Counted from the first letter of the stretch, positions 44,601 to 53,280 are shown. The stretch is 64,000 nucleotides of DNA from Dyadobacter sp. 50-39 (GCA_001898145.1 MKSR01000040.1:930001-994000), one strand, 5' to 3'. The notes: generated from the sequence alone by a model not told the origin. A program made the numbers and translations.

Positions 44601-45081
44601 CAACGATTTTTCCTACAAACGCTTCGATTTGAATGTGCAGCTTACCGGCTCCCAGGGTGCGAGATTATTCAGCTTCTTCAACCGGATGATCGGCATTTAC
44701 CACGGCGACCGCAATGGCCGCGCCAAGCTGAAAGACCGCTGGCGATCGGAGGAAGAACCCGGCTCGGGCGATATCCTCCGCGCCAACCGCGATCCGAAGG
44801 GGTTGCAGAAGGAGCCTTCGAGTTACTGGGTGGAAAATGGCTCGTTCCTGCGTATCCGCAAGATCTCGCTGGGCTATAATTTCGACGGTGAAATGCTGCA
44901 GAAGATCAAAGTCCGTTCCCTGCGCGTGTACGTGACGGGCCAGAACCTGTACACTTTCACGAAATACCCGGGTTTCGATCCCGAAACGAGCAGCGAGGGT
45001 AACGGCCTCTCGCGCGGGGGAGACTACCTGGGCTACCCGGCCGCACGGACTGTTATTGCAGGCCTTAACATTACATTCTGA
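41647..45081 (+). CDS. SusC/RagA TonB-dependent receptor with STN signalling domain
   Basis: I start at ATG 41647, just before the signal peptide (ITLLQSLLIGVAITVGFAR); the open frame extends to 41524 but those residues are not signal-like. About 1144 residues follow. They comprise an STN domain (HSISIKAENQELRKVLDRIE), a carboxypeptidase-like domain (VTGRVTDEKGAGLPGVSVV), the plug (LNEVVVIGYGALKKGDLTGA; VDGYPIDSSAFSLVNSSDIE) and a barrel ending RTVIAGLNITF. It should import the oligo- or disaccharide processed by the downstream DUF1080/oxidoreductase pair. Confidence 0.95.
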   Translation: MKKPILLHPLLRHIMRITLLQSLLIGVAITVGFAREVRTQDLLDHSISIKAENQELRKVLDRIEAIASVKFVYSSNTIQAERKVSVSATDRKLSEVLNVVLRPHNISYRLVGGQILLQSGNAPGPQGARKAEVPVTGRVTDEKGAGLPGVSVVEKGTQRGTVTDIEGRFSMEVGGAESVLALSFVGYVSQEITVGNQSVVDVLMKVDSKALNEVVVIGYGALKKGDLTGAVATISADKLKSKASVSYGEALVGQMAGVQVQQTNGAPGGEGLSIRIRGTGSISASSSPLYVVDGYPIDSSAFSLVNSSDIESIQVLKDASSTAIYGSRGANGVVIITTKKGTAGAPVVAFNTFFGMQQVARKIDMMNTREYIEFFKDGHNQAWLDRTPMPGDPAHTIHDSNAMRSKYTNSNFYIIPEAFNDPSKFPDINWQDEIFRNASTQKHELSVNGGSEKVRYAVSGSYTNQQGILINTNFKRYNIRANVTTNVTKKLELGVAISSYYSENNDLANGKDSPLAYALYLPPIYPLRNADGTYGSQVRNPEIWAGDVANPVSIAENVTNFTKKNAVIGSVYAEYELIPGLKYRVSLNANLENRRLKYYQPSFVDTDGSRAPRIANARSETWLGGNWLNEHTLTWSNTLAEKHNLNVLAGYTIQESFGEYNQLRAQNFPNDAVRTLSAGQIVGGTSTEYRNSLISYLSRLTYSYDDKYLFSASIRRDGSSRFGSKNKWGVFPSASVGWRVSNEAFMQDVSQVSDLKIRGSWGLVGNNKIGDYESIARTGVNYYPLNNTLVNAVNPLNYPNPLLGWEKTMQWNMGLELGLFRDRIRLEADFYNSKSVDLLLNVPVPTISGYATQLQNIGKVQNKGMEYLVRTRNTVGAFKWSTDFNISFNRNKVLALGPDARPIYAGAPNANNTFITTVGQPIATYFGYLYDGVFKNQAELDAAPHLVNDRPGDPRYIDVNKDGQITAADKTFLGSNQPKFIYGFGNDFSYKRFDLNVQLTGSQGARLFSFFNRMIGIYHGDRNGRAKLKDRWRSEEEPGSGDILRANRDPKGLQKEPSSYWVENGSFLRIRKISLGYNFDGEMLQKIKVRSLRVYVTGQNLYTFTKYPGFDPETSSEGNGLSRGGDYLGYPAARTVIAGLNITF

Positions 45082-45098
45082 TTATTCCTCAATCCATC

Positions 45099-46619
45099 AT
45101 GAAAAGATATATGCTAGCCGCCTTCCTGACCGCGACCTCGGTGTCGTGCAAGGAAAGCTTTATCGACCTGCAACCGATATCGGATATGAATGCGGGCAAT
45201 TTTTACAAGACAGAGCAGGACATGAACCAGGCCGTCATGTCGCCCTACTCCTCCCTGCGCGATCTGTACAACCAGCTTTACATTTACACCGGCGAAATCC
45301 GCTCCGACAATACCACCTTCTCGTGGGTACCGGGCAGCTCGAAAGACATGACGTCGATCGACAACTTCGGCGACGTGCTGCTTTCCGACAACCAGAATAT
45401 CCTCAACCTTTGGAACCGCAGCTATGTTACCATTCTGCGCAGCAACATCGTGCTCGACAAGATCGATGCGGTGACTTTCCGGGACGATAAGCTGAAAAAC
45501 CAGTACAAAGCCGAAGCGCGGTTCCTGCGCGCACTGGTGTACTTCTGGCTGGTGCGGGTTTACGGCGATGTGCCGAAGGTGGACAAACAGATTTCCGTTC
45601 AGGAGGCCTATACCCTGGGCCGCACGCCGGTCGAAGAGCTTTACAATTTCATCGTGGACGACCTCAAATTCGCGGAAGCCAACCTTCCTGCGACGTACGC
45701 CACGGCCGACCGCGGCCGCGTAACCGCAGGTGGTGCCAAAGGGCTGCTCGCCAAAGTGTATATGTTTATGGCCGGCTATCCGCTCAAAAAGGGCGCGTCG
45801 CATTACGCATTGGCCGAGGCCAAAGCCCTGGAAGTGATCAACGACAAGCAGTATTCGCTGTTACCGGACTACAAATCGGTTTTTGATGTCAGGAATGAAA
45901 ACAATGCGGAATCGCTTTTTGAAGTACAATACAAAAAAGGCGGACCGGCCCCGATCGTGACCGGCAGCCCGTGGAGCAACGATTTCGCCCCGCGCTTTTC
46001 GAATAAGGAGGTGATACCGGTGGGCGATAAGTCGGGTTTCAATGCACCTACGCCATCGATGTCGGCCGCATATGAAAAAGGCGATCCGCGCAAGGCCATT
46101 TCCATGGCAGATGGCTATGTGTCCGACCCGGGCGGGCAGCAGATCAATGAAAAGTATGTCAGAAAGTATTACGACATCTCATTCTCGGTTTCACCCGACA
46201 ACGATAACAACTGGCCTGAGCTGCGCCTGGCTGATATTTACCTCCTGTATGCCGAAGCGCTCGTGCGCCAGGGCAAGCAGCAATCCACCGCACTCCTGTA
46301 TCTGAACAAGATCCGCGAGCGTGCGCGCAACAGCGCAGGCGCCGCGCCCGGCGCATTGCCCGACTACACCGCATTTACTTCCGATACCGAGTTCCTGCTC
46401 GCGATCGAGAAGGAACGGCGTGTGGAGCTCGCATTCGAAAACCACCGCTGGTTCGACCTCGTTCGCACCGAGCGCGCGAAGGCCGTCATGAGCCAGGAGC
46501 AGAAAGAGCAGAACGGCTTCAACCCGGCGACCTGGAACGACAATATGCTGCTCTTCCCGATCCCGTTGCAGGTGATCCAGTCCAATCCAGAAAAAATCAA
46601 ACAAAACCCCGGTTACTAA
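45099..46619 (+). CDS. SusD/RagB glycan-binding lipoprotein
   Basis: The 506-residue protein has a lipobox at TSVSC (Cys17), then KESFIDLQPISDMNAGNFY. The core contains AEARFLRALVYFWLVRVYGD, LRLADIYLLYAEALVRQ and IEKERRVELAFENHRWFDLV, and it ends in IQSNPEKIKQNPGY. It starts 17 bases after the SusC stop, and its stop TAATG overlaps the next start by one base, so translation is coupled. Confidence 0.95.
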   Translation: MKRYMLAAFLTATSVSCKESFIDLQPISDMNAGNFYKTEQDMNQAVMSPYSSLRDLYNQLYIYTGEIRSDNTTFSWVPGSSKDMTSIDNFGDVLLSDNQNILNLWNRSYVTILRSNIVLDKIDAVTFRDDKLKNQYKAEARFLRALVYFWLVRVYGDVPKVDKQISVQEAYTLGRTPVEELYNFIVDDLKFAEANLPATYATADRGRVTAGGAKGLLAKVYMFMAGYPLKKGASHYALAEAKALEVINDKQYSLLPDYKSVFDVRNENNAESLFEVQYKKGGPAPIVTGSPWSNDFAPRFSNKEVIPVGDKSGFNAPTPSMSAAYEKGDPRKAISMADGYVSDPGGQQINEKYVRKYYDISFSVSPDNDNNWPELRLADIYLLYAEALVRQGKQQSTALLYLNKIRERARNSAGAAPGALPDYTAFTSDTEFLLAIEKERRVELAFENHRWFDLVRTERAKAVMSQEQKEQNGFNPATWNDNMLLFPIPLQVIQSNPEKIKQNPGY

Positions 46620-47338
46620 TGTCAATGCAATCCAAAATGCTACGCGTGCTGGCGGGTGGAATGCTGGCCTGGATGCTCATCCCGGCCGCATTTGCCCAAA
46701 AGGATAACACGCTCACTCCGACTGAAAAGAAAGAAGGCTGGGTGCTGCTGTTCGACGGCACCTCCACCAAAGGCTGGGCAACCACTGCCGGCAAACCCGT
46801 TCCCGCCAGTTGGGAGGTTAAAAACGGCACATTATCTGCCAAAAAAGACGGCAAAGGCGGTGATATCGTCAGCGACGGGGAGTTCTCCGACTTCGACCTC
46901 AAAGCCGACTTCAACATTGCGCCGGAAGGCAACAGCGGCCTTAAATATTTTTTCACACGTTACAAACAGGGCGGTAACCTGGGCTTCGAATACCAGATCC
47001 TGGACGACAAACTGGCCGAGGACAACAAGAAGGCCAATCACCTTACCGGCTCTTTCTACGACGTAATGCAGCCCGACGAGTCCAAAAAGAAAGTAAATGC
47101 ACCGGGCCAATGGAACACGCTCCGCATTGTGGCCAAAGGCCAAAACGTGCAGCATTACCTGAATGGCGTAAAGATCCTCGAATTTACCCGCGGCGGAAAG
47201 GTATATACCGACGCCGTGGCACTTAGTAAATTCAGTAAGGCCGTGCCGGCATTCGGATCGGTGGAGAAAGGGCACATCCTGTTGCAGGAGCACGGGGCCG
47301 AGGTTTCATTTAAAAACATTAAAATCAAAGCATTATAA
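46619..47338 (+). CDS. DUF1080 / 3-keto-disaccharide hydrolase family protein, secreted
   Basis: The 239-residue protein has a signal peptide (VLAGGMLAWMLIPAAFAQ). The DUF1080 beta-sandwich follows: GWVLLFDGTSTKGWAT, WEVKNGTLSAKKDGKGGDIV, FDLKADFNIAPEGNSGLKYF, GFEYQILDD, GQWNTLRIVAKGQNVQHYLN, GHILLQEHGAEVSFKNIKI. The family contains enzymes that cleave 3-keto-glycosides after oxidation of the sugar C3 hydroxyl. The next gene, a Gfo/Idh/MocA oxidoreductase, could supply that oxidation. Both are exported by sequence, which fits a periplasmic pathway. Confidence 0.9.
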   Translation: MSMQSKMLRVLAGGMLAWMLIPAAFAQKDNTLTPTEKKEGWVLLFDGTSTKGWATTAGKPVPASWEVKNGTLSAKKDGKGGDIVSDGEFSDFDLKADFNIAPEGNSGLKYFFTRYKQGGNLGFEYQILDDKLAEDNKKANHLTGSFYDVMQPDESKKKVNAPGQWNTLRIVAKGQNVQHYLNGVKILEFTRGGKVYTDAVALSKFSKAVPAFGSVEKGHILLQEHGAEVSFKNIKIKAL

Positions 47339-47341
47339 ATC

Positions 47342-48688
47342 ATGGCTAACAGACGTGAATTTTTAAAAACGACCGCCGCAGGCTCGCTGGGCCTTGCCAT
47401 CGGCGGGACGGCTATGGGTTTCAGTGCGAAAAGCTATAACCGTATTATCGGTGCCAACGACCTCATCCGCGTGGCGACCATCGGCGTCAACAGCCGCGGC
47501 AGAAGCATGAGCGGCACATTCGCCGGGCAGAAAAACACCGAAGTGGGCATTGTGTGCGACGTAGACGAGCGGGCCATCCCGAAGGCGATCCAGGCGGTGA
47601 TGGATGCCAAACAAAAATTGACCCCCAAATCCGAAAAAGACCTTCGTAAGGTACTGGAAGACAAATCCATCGACGCGATCTATACCGCCACGCCCGACCA
47701 CTGGCACGCTCCGCTCACGATCATGGGCTGCCGGGCGGGCAAGCACGTGTATGTAGAAAAGCCGCTGAGTCACAACCCGCGCGAGGGCGAGCTCGCGATC
47801 GAGGCCGCACGCAAGTATAAGCGCGTGGTGCAGATGGGCGCCCAGCGCAGGTCGGCACCTGTGCTCACGGAAGGCATCAGGCAGCTGCACCAGGGCATTA
47901 TCGGCCGCGTGTATTTAGCTAAAACCTGGTATACCAATAAAAGAAAGGCTACTTATCTGAAACCTGGCACCGTTCCTTCCTGGCTCGATTATGAACTGTG
48001 GCAGGGCCCCGCGCCGCGTATGCCGTATAAAGAAGGGCTGATCCACTACGACTGGCACTGGTTCTGGCATTGGGGCACCGGGGAAGCACTCAACAACGGC
48101 ACGCATGAGGTGGATGTAGCGCGCTGGGGCTTGGGAGTGGACTTCCCCACCCGTGTCAGCTCCGTCGGCGGGCGTTACGAGTTCAAAGACGACTGGGAAA
48201 CACCCGACACGCAGGTGATCGCGATGGACTATCCCGGCCGCGTTTCGCTGATCTGGGAATCGCGGAGCTCCAATGGCCGCAAGATCGAAGGCCAGGACCG
48301 CGGGATTATTTTCTATGGTGAAAACGGCAGCCTGGATACCGGCGGCGATTCCTACAAAGTTTACGACCTCGACGGCAAACTTATCAAAGAAGTAAACTCC
48401 CCGACGGAAGAAGGCGGAATGCAAGGCCGCAACCTTGCCAGTCCGAGCCTCGGCATGGACAACCTCCACGTAGCCGACTTCCTCGACGCGATCCGCAACA
48501 ACCGCAAACCCAACTGCGACGTAGAATCAGGCTTCAAAAGCGTGGTAGCCATGCAGCTCGGCAACATCGCCTGGCGTGTGGGCCGCGACCTTAAAATCGA
48601 TCCGAAAAACGGGCACATTATCGGGGATAAGGAAGCCGAAAAGCTATGGTCACGCGAGTACGCCAAAGGCTGGGACCCTGTGGTGTAG
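47342..48688 (+). CDS. Gfo/Idh/MocA-family oxidoreductase with Tat-type signal
   Basis: The 448-residue protein has a twin-arginine signal (NRREFLKTTAAGSLGLAIGG). The Rossmann domain has IRVATIGVNSRGRSMSG, DAIYTATPDHWHAPLTIMGC and the EKPLSHNP motif with the conserved Lys. The substrate domain (HEVDVARWGLGVDFPTRVSS) follows. Members oxidise or epimerise sugars with bound NAD(P). Export by Tat would carry the folded, cofactor-loaded enzyme to the periplasm. It begins 3 bases after the DUF1080 stop and is in the same operon. Confidence 0.92.
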   Translation: MANRREFLKTTAAGSLGLAIGGTAMGFSAKSYNRIIGANDLIRVATIGVNSRGRSMSGTFAGQKNTEVGIVCDVDERAIPKAIQAVMDAKQKLTPKSEKDLRKVLEDKSIDAIYTATPDHWHAPLTIMGCRAGKHVYVEKPLSHNPREGELAIEAARKYKRVVQMGAQRRSAPVLTEGIRQLHQGIIGRVYLAKTWYTNKRKATYLKPGTVPSWLDYELWQGPAPRMPYKEGLIHYDWHWFWHWGTGEALNNGTHEVDVARWGLGVDFPTRVSSVGGRYEFKDDWETPDTQVIAMDYPGRVSLIWESRSSNGRKIEGQDRGIIFYGENGSLDTGGDSYKVYDLDGKLIKEVNSPTEEGGMQGRNLASPSLGMDNLHVADFLDAIRNNRKPNCDVESGFKSVVAMQLGNIAWRVGRDLKIDPKNGHIIGDKEAEKLWSREYAKGWDPVV

Positions 48689-48698
48689 CAGAAACCGG

Positions 48699-48738
48699 AC
48701 TTCCGGGCCCGGGAATAACTTTCGACGGGCCCGGAAGT
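48699..48738 (+). terminator. Stem-loop after the SusCD/DUF1080/oxidoreductase operon
   Basis: ACTTCCGGGCCCG pairs with CGGGCCCGGAAGT (13 bp, 14-base loop). It starts 11 bases after the stop of the oxidoreductase. There is no immediate T-run (TTTTTATTTT comes about 24 bases later), so it may be a terminator or an mRNA-stabilising 3' hairpin. Confidence 0.6.
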
Positions 48739-48812
48739 ATTGAACAATACCACGATTTCTTTTTATTTTAGTCCGACCAAGAGCATTTCAAACTTTAAAC
48801 TTCGGATTCAAC

Positions 48813-49184
48813 ATGAAAGGAAAGCATTACCTACTTACCGCCATCGCCATTTGCATGGTTTCCATCGCAGCGGCAACCGCAGTTTTGCCGCAGGACATCC
48901 TCGGTACCTGGAAATACCTGATCAGCGACGTTCCGCCTGAATACGAATCGGGCTTCTTTACCTTCGAACAAAAAGAAAATAAAACCGTCGGCTACTCCGG
49001 CGACACGGAAAAAGAGGAACTGAAAGAACTGACCGTAGACCAGGGCAAGGTGACCTTCACCATCGAAAACCAGGCCGGTGTATTCAAATACAGCTTCGCT
49101 CAAACAGGCGACACCCTCACCGGCATCGTTTCATCCCAATACGGAGACTTCCCCATCAAAGCCGTGCGGCAGGGGAAAAAGTAG
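48813..49184 (+). CDS. Small secreted lipocalin-like protein of unknown function
   Basis: The 123-residue protein has a signal peptide (LLTAIAICMVSIAAATAVLP). The mature part begins QDILGTWKYLISDVPPEYES, contains FFTFEQKENKTVGYSGD and VTFTIENQAGVFKYSFAQTG, and ends FPIKAVRQGKK. The GTWKY start and alternating strands are like small lipocalin or DUF-type beta-barrels often found with PULs. It is separated from the oxidoreductase by a stem-loop and has its own terminator. Confidence 0.75.
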   Translation: MKGKHYLLTAIAICMVSIAAATAVLPQDILGTWKYLISDVPPEYESGFFTFEQKENKTVGYSGDTEKEELKELTVDQGKVTFTIENQAGVFKYSFAQTGDTLTGIVSSQYGDFPIKAVRQGKK

Positions 49185-49207
49185 GTTTGCTAATGTGTCC
49201 TATTAGA

Positions 49208-49241
49208 CAACAAAAGCCGCTCGATGGAGCGGCTTTTGTTG
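49208..49241. terminator. Rho-independent terminator
   Basis: CAACAAAAGCCGCTC pairs perfectly with GAGCGGCTTTTGTTG (15 bp, GATG loop). The A-run and T-run in the stem allow it to work both ways. It ends the plus-strand cluster, facing the minus-strand RHS module. Confidence 0.88.
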
Positions 49242-49306
49242 GTTATGGCAGGTTGTTAGAGTAGTAGTCACAAACTTTTGACGTCGATGATTTCCACATT
49301 CAAGAC

Positions 49307-49996
49307 TTACTTATCCAACTTTGACCAAACGGCGTCGCAGTTACACTGGTTGGCTAAGGTATCAGGAATATTTATTTTGACTGGGTCCGCGAGATTGTAG
49401 GTATATTCGACGCTATCCGCTTTGTCTCCGTACGAACAGGTTTTGGATATTCTCCTCAATCCGATACCTCCCTTAACTATTGAAAACTCAGTAGAATAGC
49501 TCCAAGAATAATTGGCGCCAGCCTCATGGACAATTTTAAATCCGTTCTTCGACAAAAATATTCCACTATAGTGAGAAAGCACACCACCAACATCAGAAAT
49601 GACATTATAGTATATACTTCTGATCTTTGCATCACCTTTGGGCTTTTTGATAATCTCAGCCAATACCCTTTTTGGCGCTTTATCAAAATCAAAATCGCAT
49701 TTAACATCGATGGGATCTAACGATTTAGGCGACAGCACAAGGATCATGTCAATAAAATTATCATCATTCAAATTGACAGGCAAGCTGTCTAATACTGAGT
49801 AGTAGTTTGAAATAAGAATCCCAGACTTCTGATAATAACCGACTACAAATCGAGAACAGTTCTGATCAACAGCAGTAGTCTTAAAAAGTGGATGTTTAAG
49901 CGTATCTAAATCAGTCCATCTAGTCGCCGTTTGCCCCGTAAAGTTGTTCAAATTAACCAACAGAACTGCCAGTATGGGAATTGCTACTTTCAACAT
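49307..49996 (-). CDS. Secreted hypothetical protein, candidate immunity partner of the RHS protein
   Basis: The 229-residue protein has a signal peptide (AIPILAVLLVNLNNFTG). The mature sequence (WTDLDTLKHPLFKTTAVDQN, NFIDMILVLSPKSLDP, a terminal NQCNCDAVWSKLDK) matches nothing I know. It starts one base after the RHS stop, is AT-rich like the RHS C-terminal region, and follows directly, the usual place for an immunity gene. Periplasmic export would then imply a toxin acting in the periplasm. Immunity function is inference from position. Confidence 0.6.
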   Translation of the reverse strand: MLKVAIPILAVLLVNLNNFTGQTATRWTDLDTLKHPLFKTTAVDQNCSRFVVGYYQKSGILISNYYSVLDSLPVNLNDDNFIDMILVLSPKSLDPIDVKCDFDFDKAPKRVLAEIIKKPKGDAKIRSIYYNVISDVGGVLSHYSGIFLSKNGFKIVHEAGANYSWSYSTEFSIVKGGIGLRRISKTCSYGDKADSVEYTYNLADPVKINIPDTLANQCNCDAVWSKLDK

Positions 49997-49997
49997 T

Positions 49998-52900
49998 TTA
50001 CTTTTTATCTATTTTCCAAAAAATTGATTTCCCAGCGGCCCCAGTTGCTTGAAGAGAATAGTACTTCCCACTTCCATTTAACAGAAAGGATGACTTACAC
50101 CCAATTGCGTCACAAAAATCCCCAGAAGCAGCCCCACGTTTATATGCCGATGAATATTTTTGCAAAACTGCGCCATCAATTGTAACTGTCGAATACTCTT
50201 TAAATTTATTATGTGAAGCTCCCTTCTTCAAGAAGTCTGAACCATCCCAAAGTACAGCTCCACCTGTGGGATCAGACTTCCCGGACAAAACACTTATGAC
50301 CGCCGCTCTCGCATTGTTTGAGGCTGAGCTATTATCGCTATCCTTTAATGGCGTTCTCGCGCTGGCGGGAGTGGTGGAATAGTTCTTATCTGTCAACTGG
50401 TCGTACAACGTCTTATTATTCCTTTTGTAGTCGATCGCATTATTATCTTTGGCATTGTTGGCAGCGTGTGCTATCCATAAACTCTCATCTTTATCGCCAG
50501 ATGATTCATGTTTCACGACATTTGCTGATGTTGTAAATTCATCATGGTTCGTTGCAAGTTCTTGCGCATTATCAAACCCTCCGTCTGCATTTTTCGAGTC
50601 GGCCAGGTAAACCTTATTGTCGTCGACGCCATCATTTCCCAGATATTTTCCATTTGAGTCATAATAATCGCCAAACATACCATTCGGGTCTATAAACCTT
50701 AAGGGATTGTTAAATACATATGTAAATGGGCTCGTTTTTCGATCTAGCTCCGACAACGGATCCACCACCATCCAACGTCCTATCGCGGGGTCATACATCC
50801 TCGCGCCGTAATCCAGCCAATTGGTTTCCGGCTGCTTCTCCTTGCCATTGTAAAGATACTTATTCGTGCCAGCCGTCCTAGGGATCGCCAAGCCAAAGGG
50901 GAAATACTCGGTTTCCTGCAAAACGGTCCCCGCTTCGTTGATGACCTGCCGGGTGTTGCCCAGGTGATCTTTCAGGTAGTATTCAAATGCGTAGTCGTTG
51001 GCACTGGCACCGTTGTTGGTGACGGAAATCTGCCCCTCGTCGGTCGCGATCCGGGTGAGGTAGTTGCTGCTGTTGTATTCAAAAACACCCGCATATTTGG
51101 TGTTTTCCGCCCCTCGCTCCATTCTAAGCTTCGAGCCGGAAGCGTCGTAGTGATACTTCATCGTCAGGCCGTTGACAACGACCTCTCTCGGAAGGTTCAT
51201 GAGATTGTACCGTATGCCGCCACTGGCGATTCCGCGGTTCTGGTCCTGGATCAGGTTGCCGTTGCCATCGTAGTTGAAGTCGTCGGAACTTCCGGAAGAA
51301 CCATTGTTGAACCCTTCGGTGGTGCCGGCGTCGGTTACCCTGGTGAGGCGGTTGCCATTGCCGTAGATGTAGGTGAGATCATCCCAGGTGGCAGTGAGCT
51401 TTTTTCGCTGCAATGCCTTAATATTCCCGTTGAGATCATAAGCGGAGACGATTTCGCTGTAATCGTAGTTGGAGCCTTCGCCTTTGGTCAGCCGGTTGCC
51501 CTTGTCGTAGGTAAATTTGTAACCTACCCAGGCGCTACCCTGCCGCCAGAGCATTTCGCCGATATTGCCATTGTACTGAGGCGTGGTCGCATTGGCATAT
51601 TTGAGCTCGACGCCGAAGTTATCCCCTGCGCCCGTCTTTCCGGTCACTTTGCTCATCCAGCCCCGGGGAATGTAGCGGTAGTCCAGTTGCTCGCGGAAAC
51701 TACTGCCATCCGTGGAGTTCAGAAACTTGTTTTTCATCTGCCCGATGCCATCGAAACGGCTGGCAGCCACCACGATGTTCTTCCTTTCTGTGGCCCCGTT
51801 CTTCACGATATAACGGGTACTCAGCAGCCGGTCGGCATGGTCGTAAGTGTACTGCTTTTCGACGGTATTGTCTCCCGTGCTCACACTCTGCCTGACGAGC
51901 TCTTTTTCCACGCGGCCGTCAAAACGGAGCTGTCTGGCTACATATTCATAGTTATTGCTGCTGCCGCCCAAATCGAAAACGTTCCTGATTGTTTGGATCA
52001 CGTTGAAGCGGTCGTCGTAGTACGTGGTGGTATAATACCATCCGGATGTGGCATCGCTGTAACTGCCGTCCGGGTTCAGAATGCGCGTGGCTGTGACCGT
52101 TACCTTACCTTTCACATTAGTCCGGTAGGAGGAAGCGTAGCCATTGCCGTAATTGGTGACAAATGCCTGTACCCCGCCAAATGAAGGCGAATAGTTATCG
52201 TAATGGGTTTTGACCAGCGGTAGGTAACTTGTTCCGGATTTCTCGCCGGTTTCGATTACGCGGTTGAACGTATCGTATTTAAAGTAGGTGATTTTGCCAT
52301 TGCCGTCCGTACTTTCGGATAGCCGGTCCTGGCTGTCGTAGATCATCGTCGTCGTCCCGCCGCCAGGCACATATTTGCTGCTCATCAGTCCGCGCGAATT
52401 GTATTTGTACTTAAATGCGTATTTATCGGCATTCGCATCCGTCTGATACTCCGGCTGCAACACAAACCGGAGTTGTGAAAGATCGTCGTACACATAAAAT
52501 GTATTCGCCCAGGTGGTTTGCGTGACCTGAGCGGCCCTCAGTACGATCTGCCCGCTTTTGTTTTTTACTTCGACGGACAGGCTTCCGTTTTCATCGGTGG
52601 TAGTGGTTTTAAACAGCTGATTGGCATCGTAATACTCATTGTTATACACCAGGTTATCTCCCGAGACACGGTAAAGTTTGATTTCACCGCCACTGTTGAA
52701 TGTATATTGCAGGTCGACCGAGCGATCCGACCCCACGGCAAACTGCCTGGTGACGCGGTTCAACGGCGAAGCTTCATACTCTGTCAGTGCATAGCCCCTG
52801 GTATTCTTTTCATTGAAGTTGATGTCGCTGTTGTAAAAATCCACTGATTTCGTAGGTGCATCGCCGGCATATTTCCCGTTACCCGCAGCGGGACTGGCGG

Positions 52901-53222
52901 CATACCCGGCCGGATACGGTGCATACACTTTCGACACACGCCCCAGGGCATCGTACTCGGTGTGCGTAACGATATCGGAAGGGCGCGAGCCTATCTGAAC
53001 GGGGCTTCCATGGGCGGAAACGCTCTGCAGGGGACGGCCCAGGCCATCGGAATAGGCCACGTCCTGGGCAGCGTCTTTCACATTCCCGCTCACGGTCGTG
53101 CGCGCGGCTTTATAGGTGCGGGTCAGCACGAAGTTCTTGTCCGTGCTTTGCGCGAGAAGGCTTGGAGAATAAAGAACTGCTGTCAGAAGCAGGTAGCGAA
53201 AATAGGTAGCCGGTGCCATCAT
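49998..53222 (-). CDS. RHS-repeat protein with DUF6443-type N-terminus and variable C-terminal effector region
   Basis: The 1074-residue protein has a signal peptide (LLLTAVLYSPSLLAQ). It opens with the DUF6443-like VAYSDGLGRPLQSVSAHGSP, followed by many YD repeats (YDALGRVSKVYAPYPAG, YDSQDRLSESTDGNGKITYF, YDHADRLLSTRYI). The RHS core end is classical: DHLGNTRQVINEAGTVLQ, YLYNGKEKQPETNWLDYGAR, DPAIGRWMVVDPLSE, NPLRFIDPNGM. After about residue 850 a 220-residue tail unlike the core follows (SGKSDPTGGAVLWDGSDFLK, GDFCDAIGCKSSFLLNG). This tail is the expected toxin or effector part. Its DPTGGA-WDG motif recurs in Bacteroidota RHS tails but I cannot assign an activity. Confidence 0.88.
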   Translation of the reverse strand: MMAPATYFRYLLLTAVLYSPSLLAQSTDKNFVLTRTYKAARTTVSGNVKDAAQDVAYSDGLGRPLQSVSAHGSPVQIGSRPSDIVTHTEYDALGRVSKVYAPYPAGYAASPAAGNGKYAGDAPTKSVDFYNSDINFNEKNTRGYALTEYEASPLNRVTRQFAVGSDRSVDLQYTFNSGGEIKLYRVSGDNLVYNNEYYDANQLFKTTTTDENGSLSVEVKNKSGQIVLRAAQVTQTTWANTFYVYDDLSQLRFVLQPEYQTDANADKYAFKYKYNSRGLMSSKYVPGGGTTTMIYDSQDRLSESTDGNGKITYFKYDTFNRVIETGEKSGTSYLPLVKTHYDNYSPSFGGVQAFVTNYGNGYASSYRTNVKGKVTVTATRILNPDGSYSDATSGWYYTTTYYDDRFNVIQTIRNVFDLGGSSNNYEYVARQLRFDGRVEKELVRQSVSTGDNTVEKQYTYDHADRLLSTRYIVKNGATERKNIVVAASRFDGIGQMKNKFLNSTDGSSFREQLDYRYIPRGWMSKVTGKTGAGDNFGVELKYANATTPQYNGNIGEMLWRQGSAWVGYKFTYDKGNRLTKGEGSNYDYSEIVSAYDLNGNIKALQRKKLTATWDDLTYIYGNGNRLTRVTDAGTTEGFNNGSSGSSDDFNYDGNGNLIQDQNRGIASGGIRYNLMNLPREVVVNGLTMKYHYDASGSKLRMERGAENTKYAGVFEYNSSNYLTRIATDEGQISVTNNGASANDYAFEYYLKDHLGNTRQVINEAGTVLQETEYFPFGLAIPRTAGTNKYLYNGKEKQPETNWLDYGARMYDPAIGRWMVVDPLSELDRKTSPFTYVFNNPLRFIDPNGMFGDYYDSNGKYLGNDGVDDNKVYLADSKNADGGFDNAQELATNHDEFTTSANVVKHESSGDKDESLWIAHAANNAKDNNAIDYKRNNKTLYDQLTDKNYSTTPASARTPLKDSDNSSASNNARAAVISVLSGKSDPTGGAVLWDGSDFLKKGASHNKFKEYSTVTIDGAVLQKYSSAYKRGAASGDFCDAIGCKSSFLLNGSGKYYSLQATGAAGKSIFWKIDKK

Positions 53223-53280
53223 TTTTATCAGAAAATATCTCCTTAATAAGAACCAGTGAAATGTGCTTGCAGCCGGGGAC

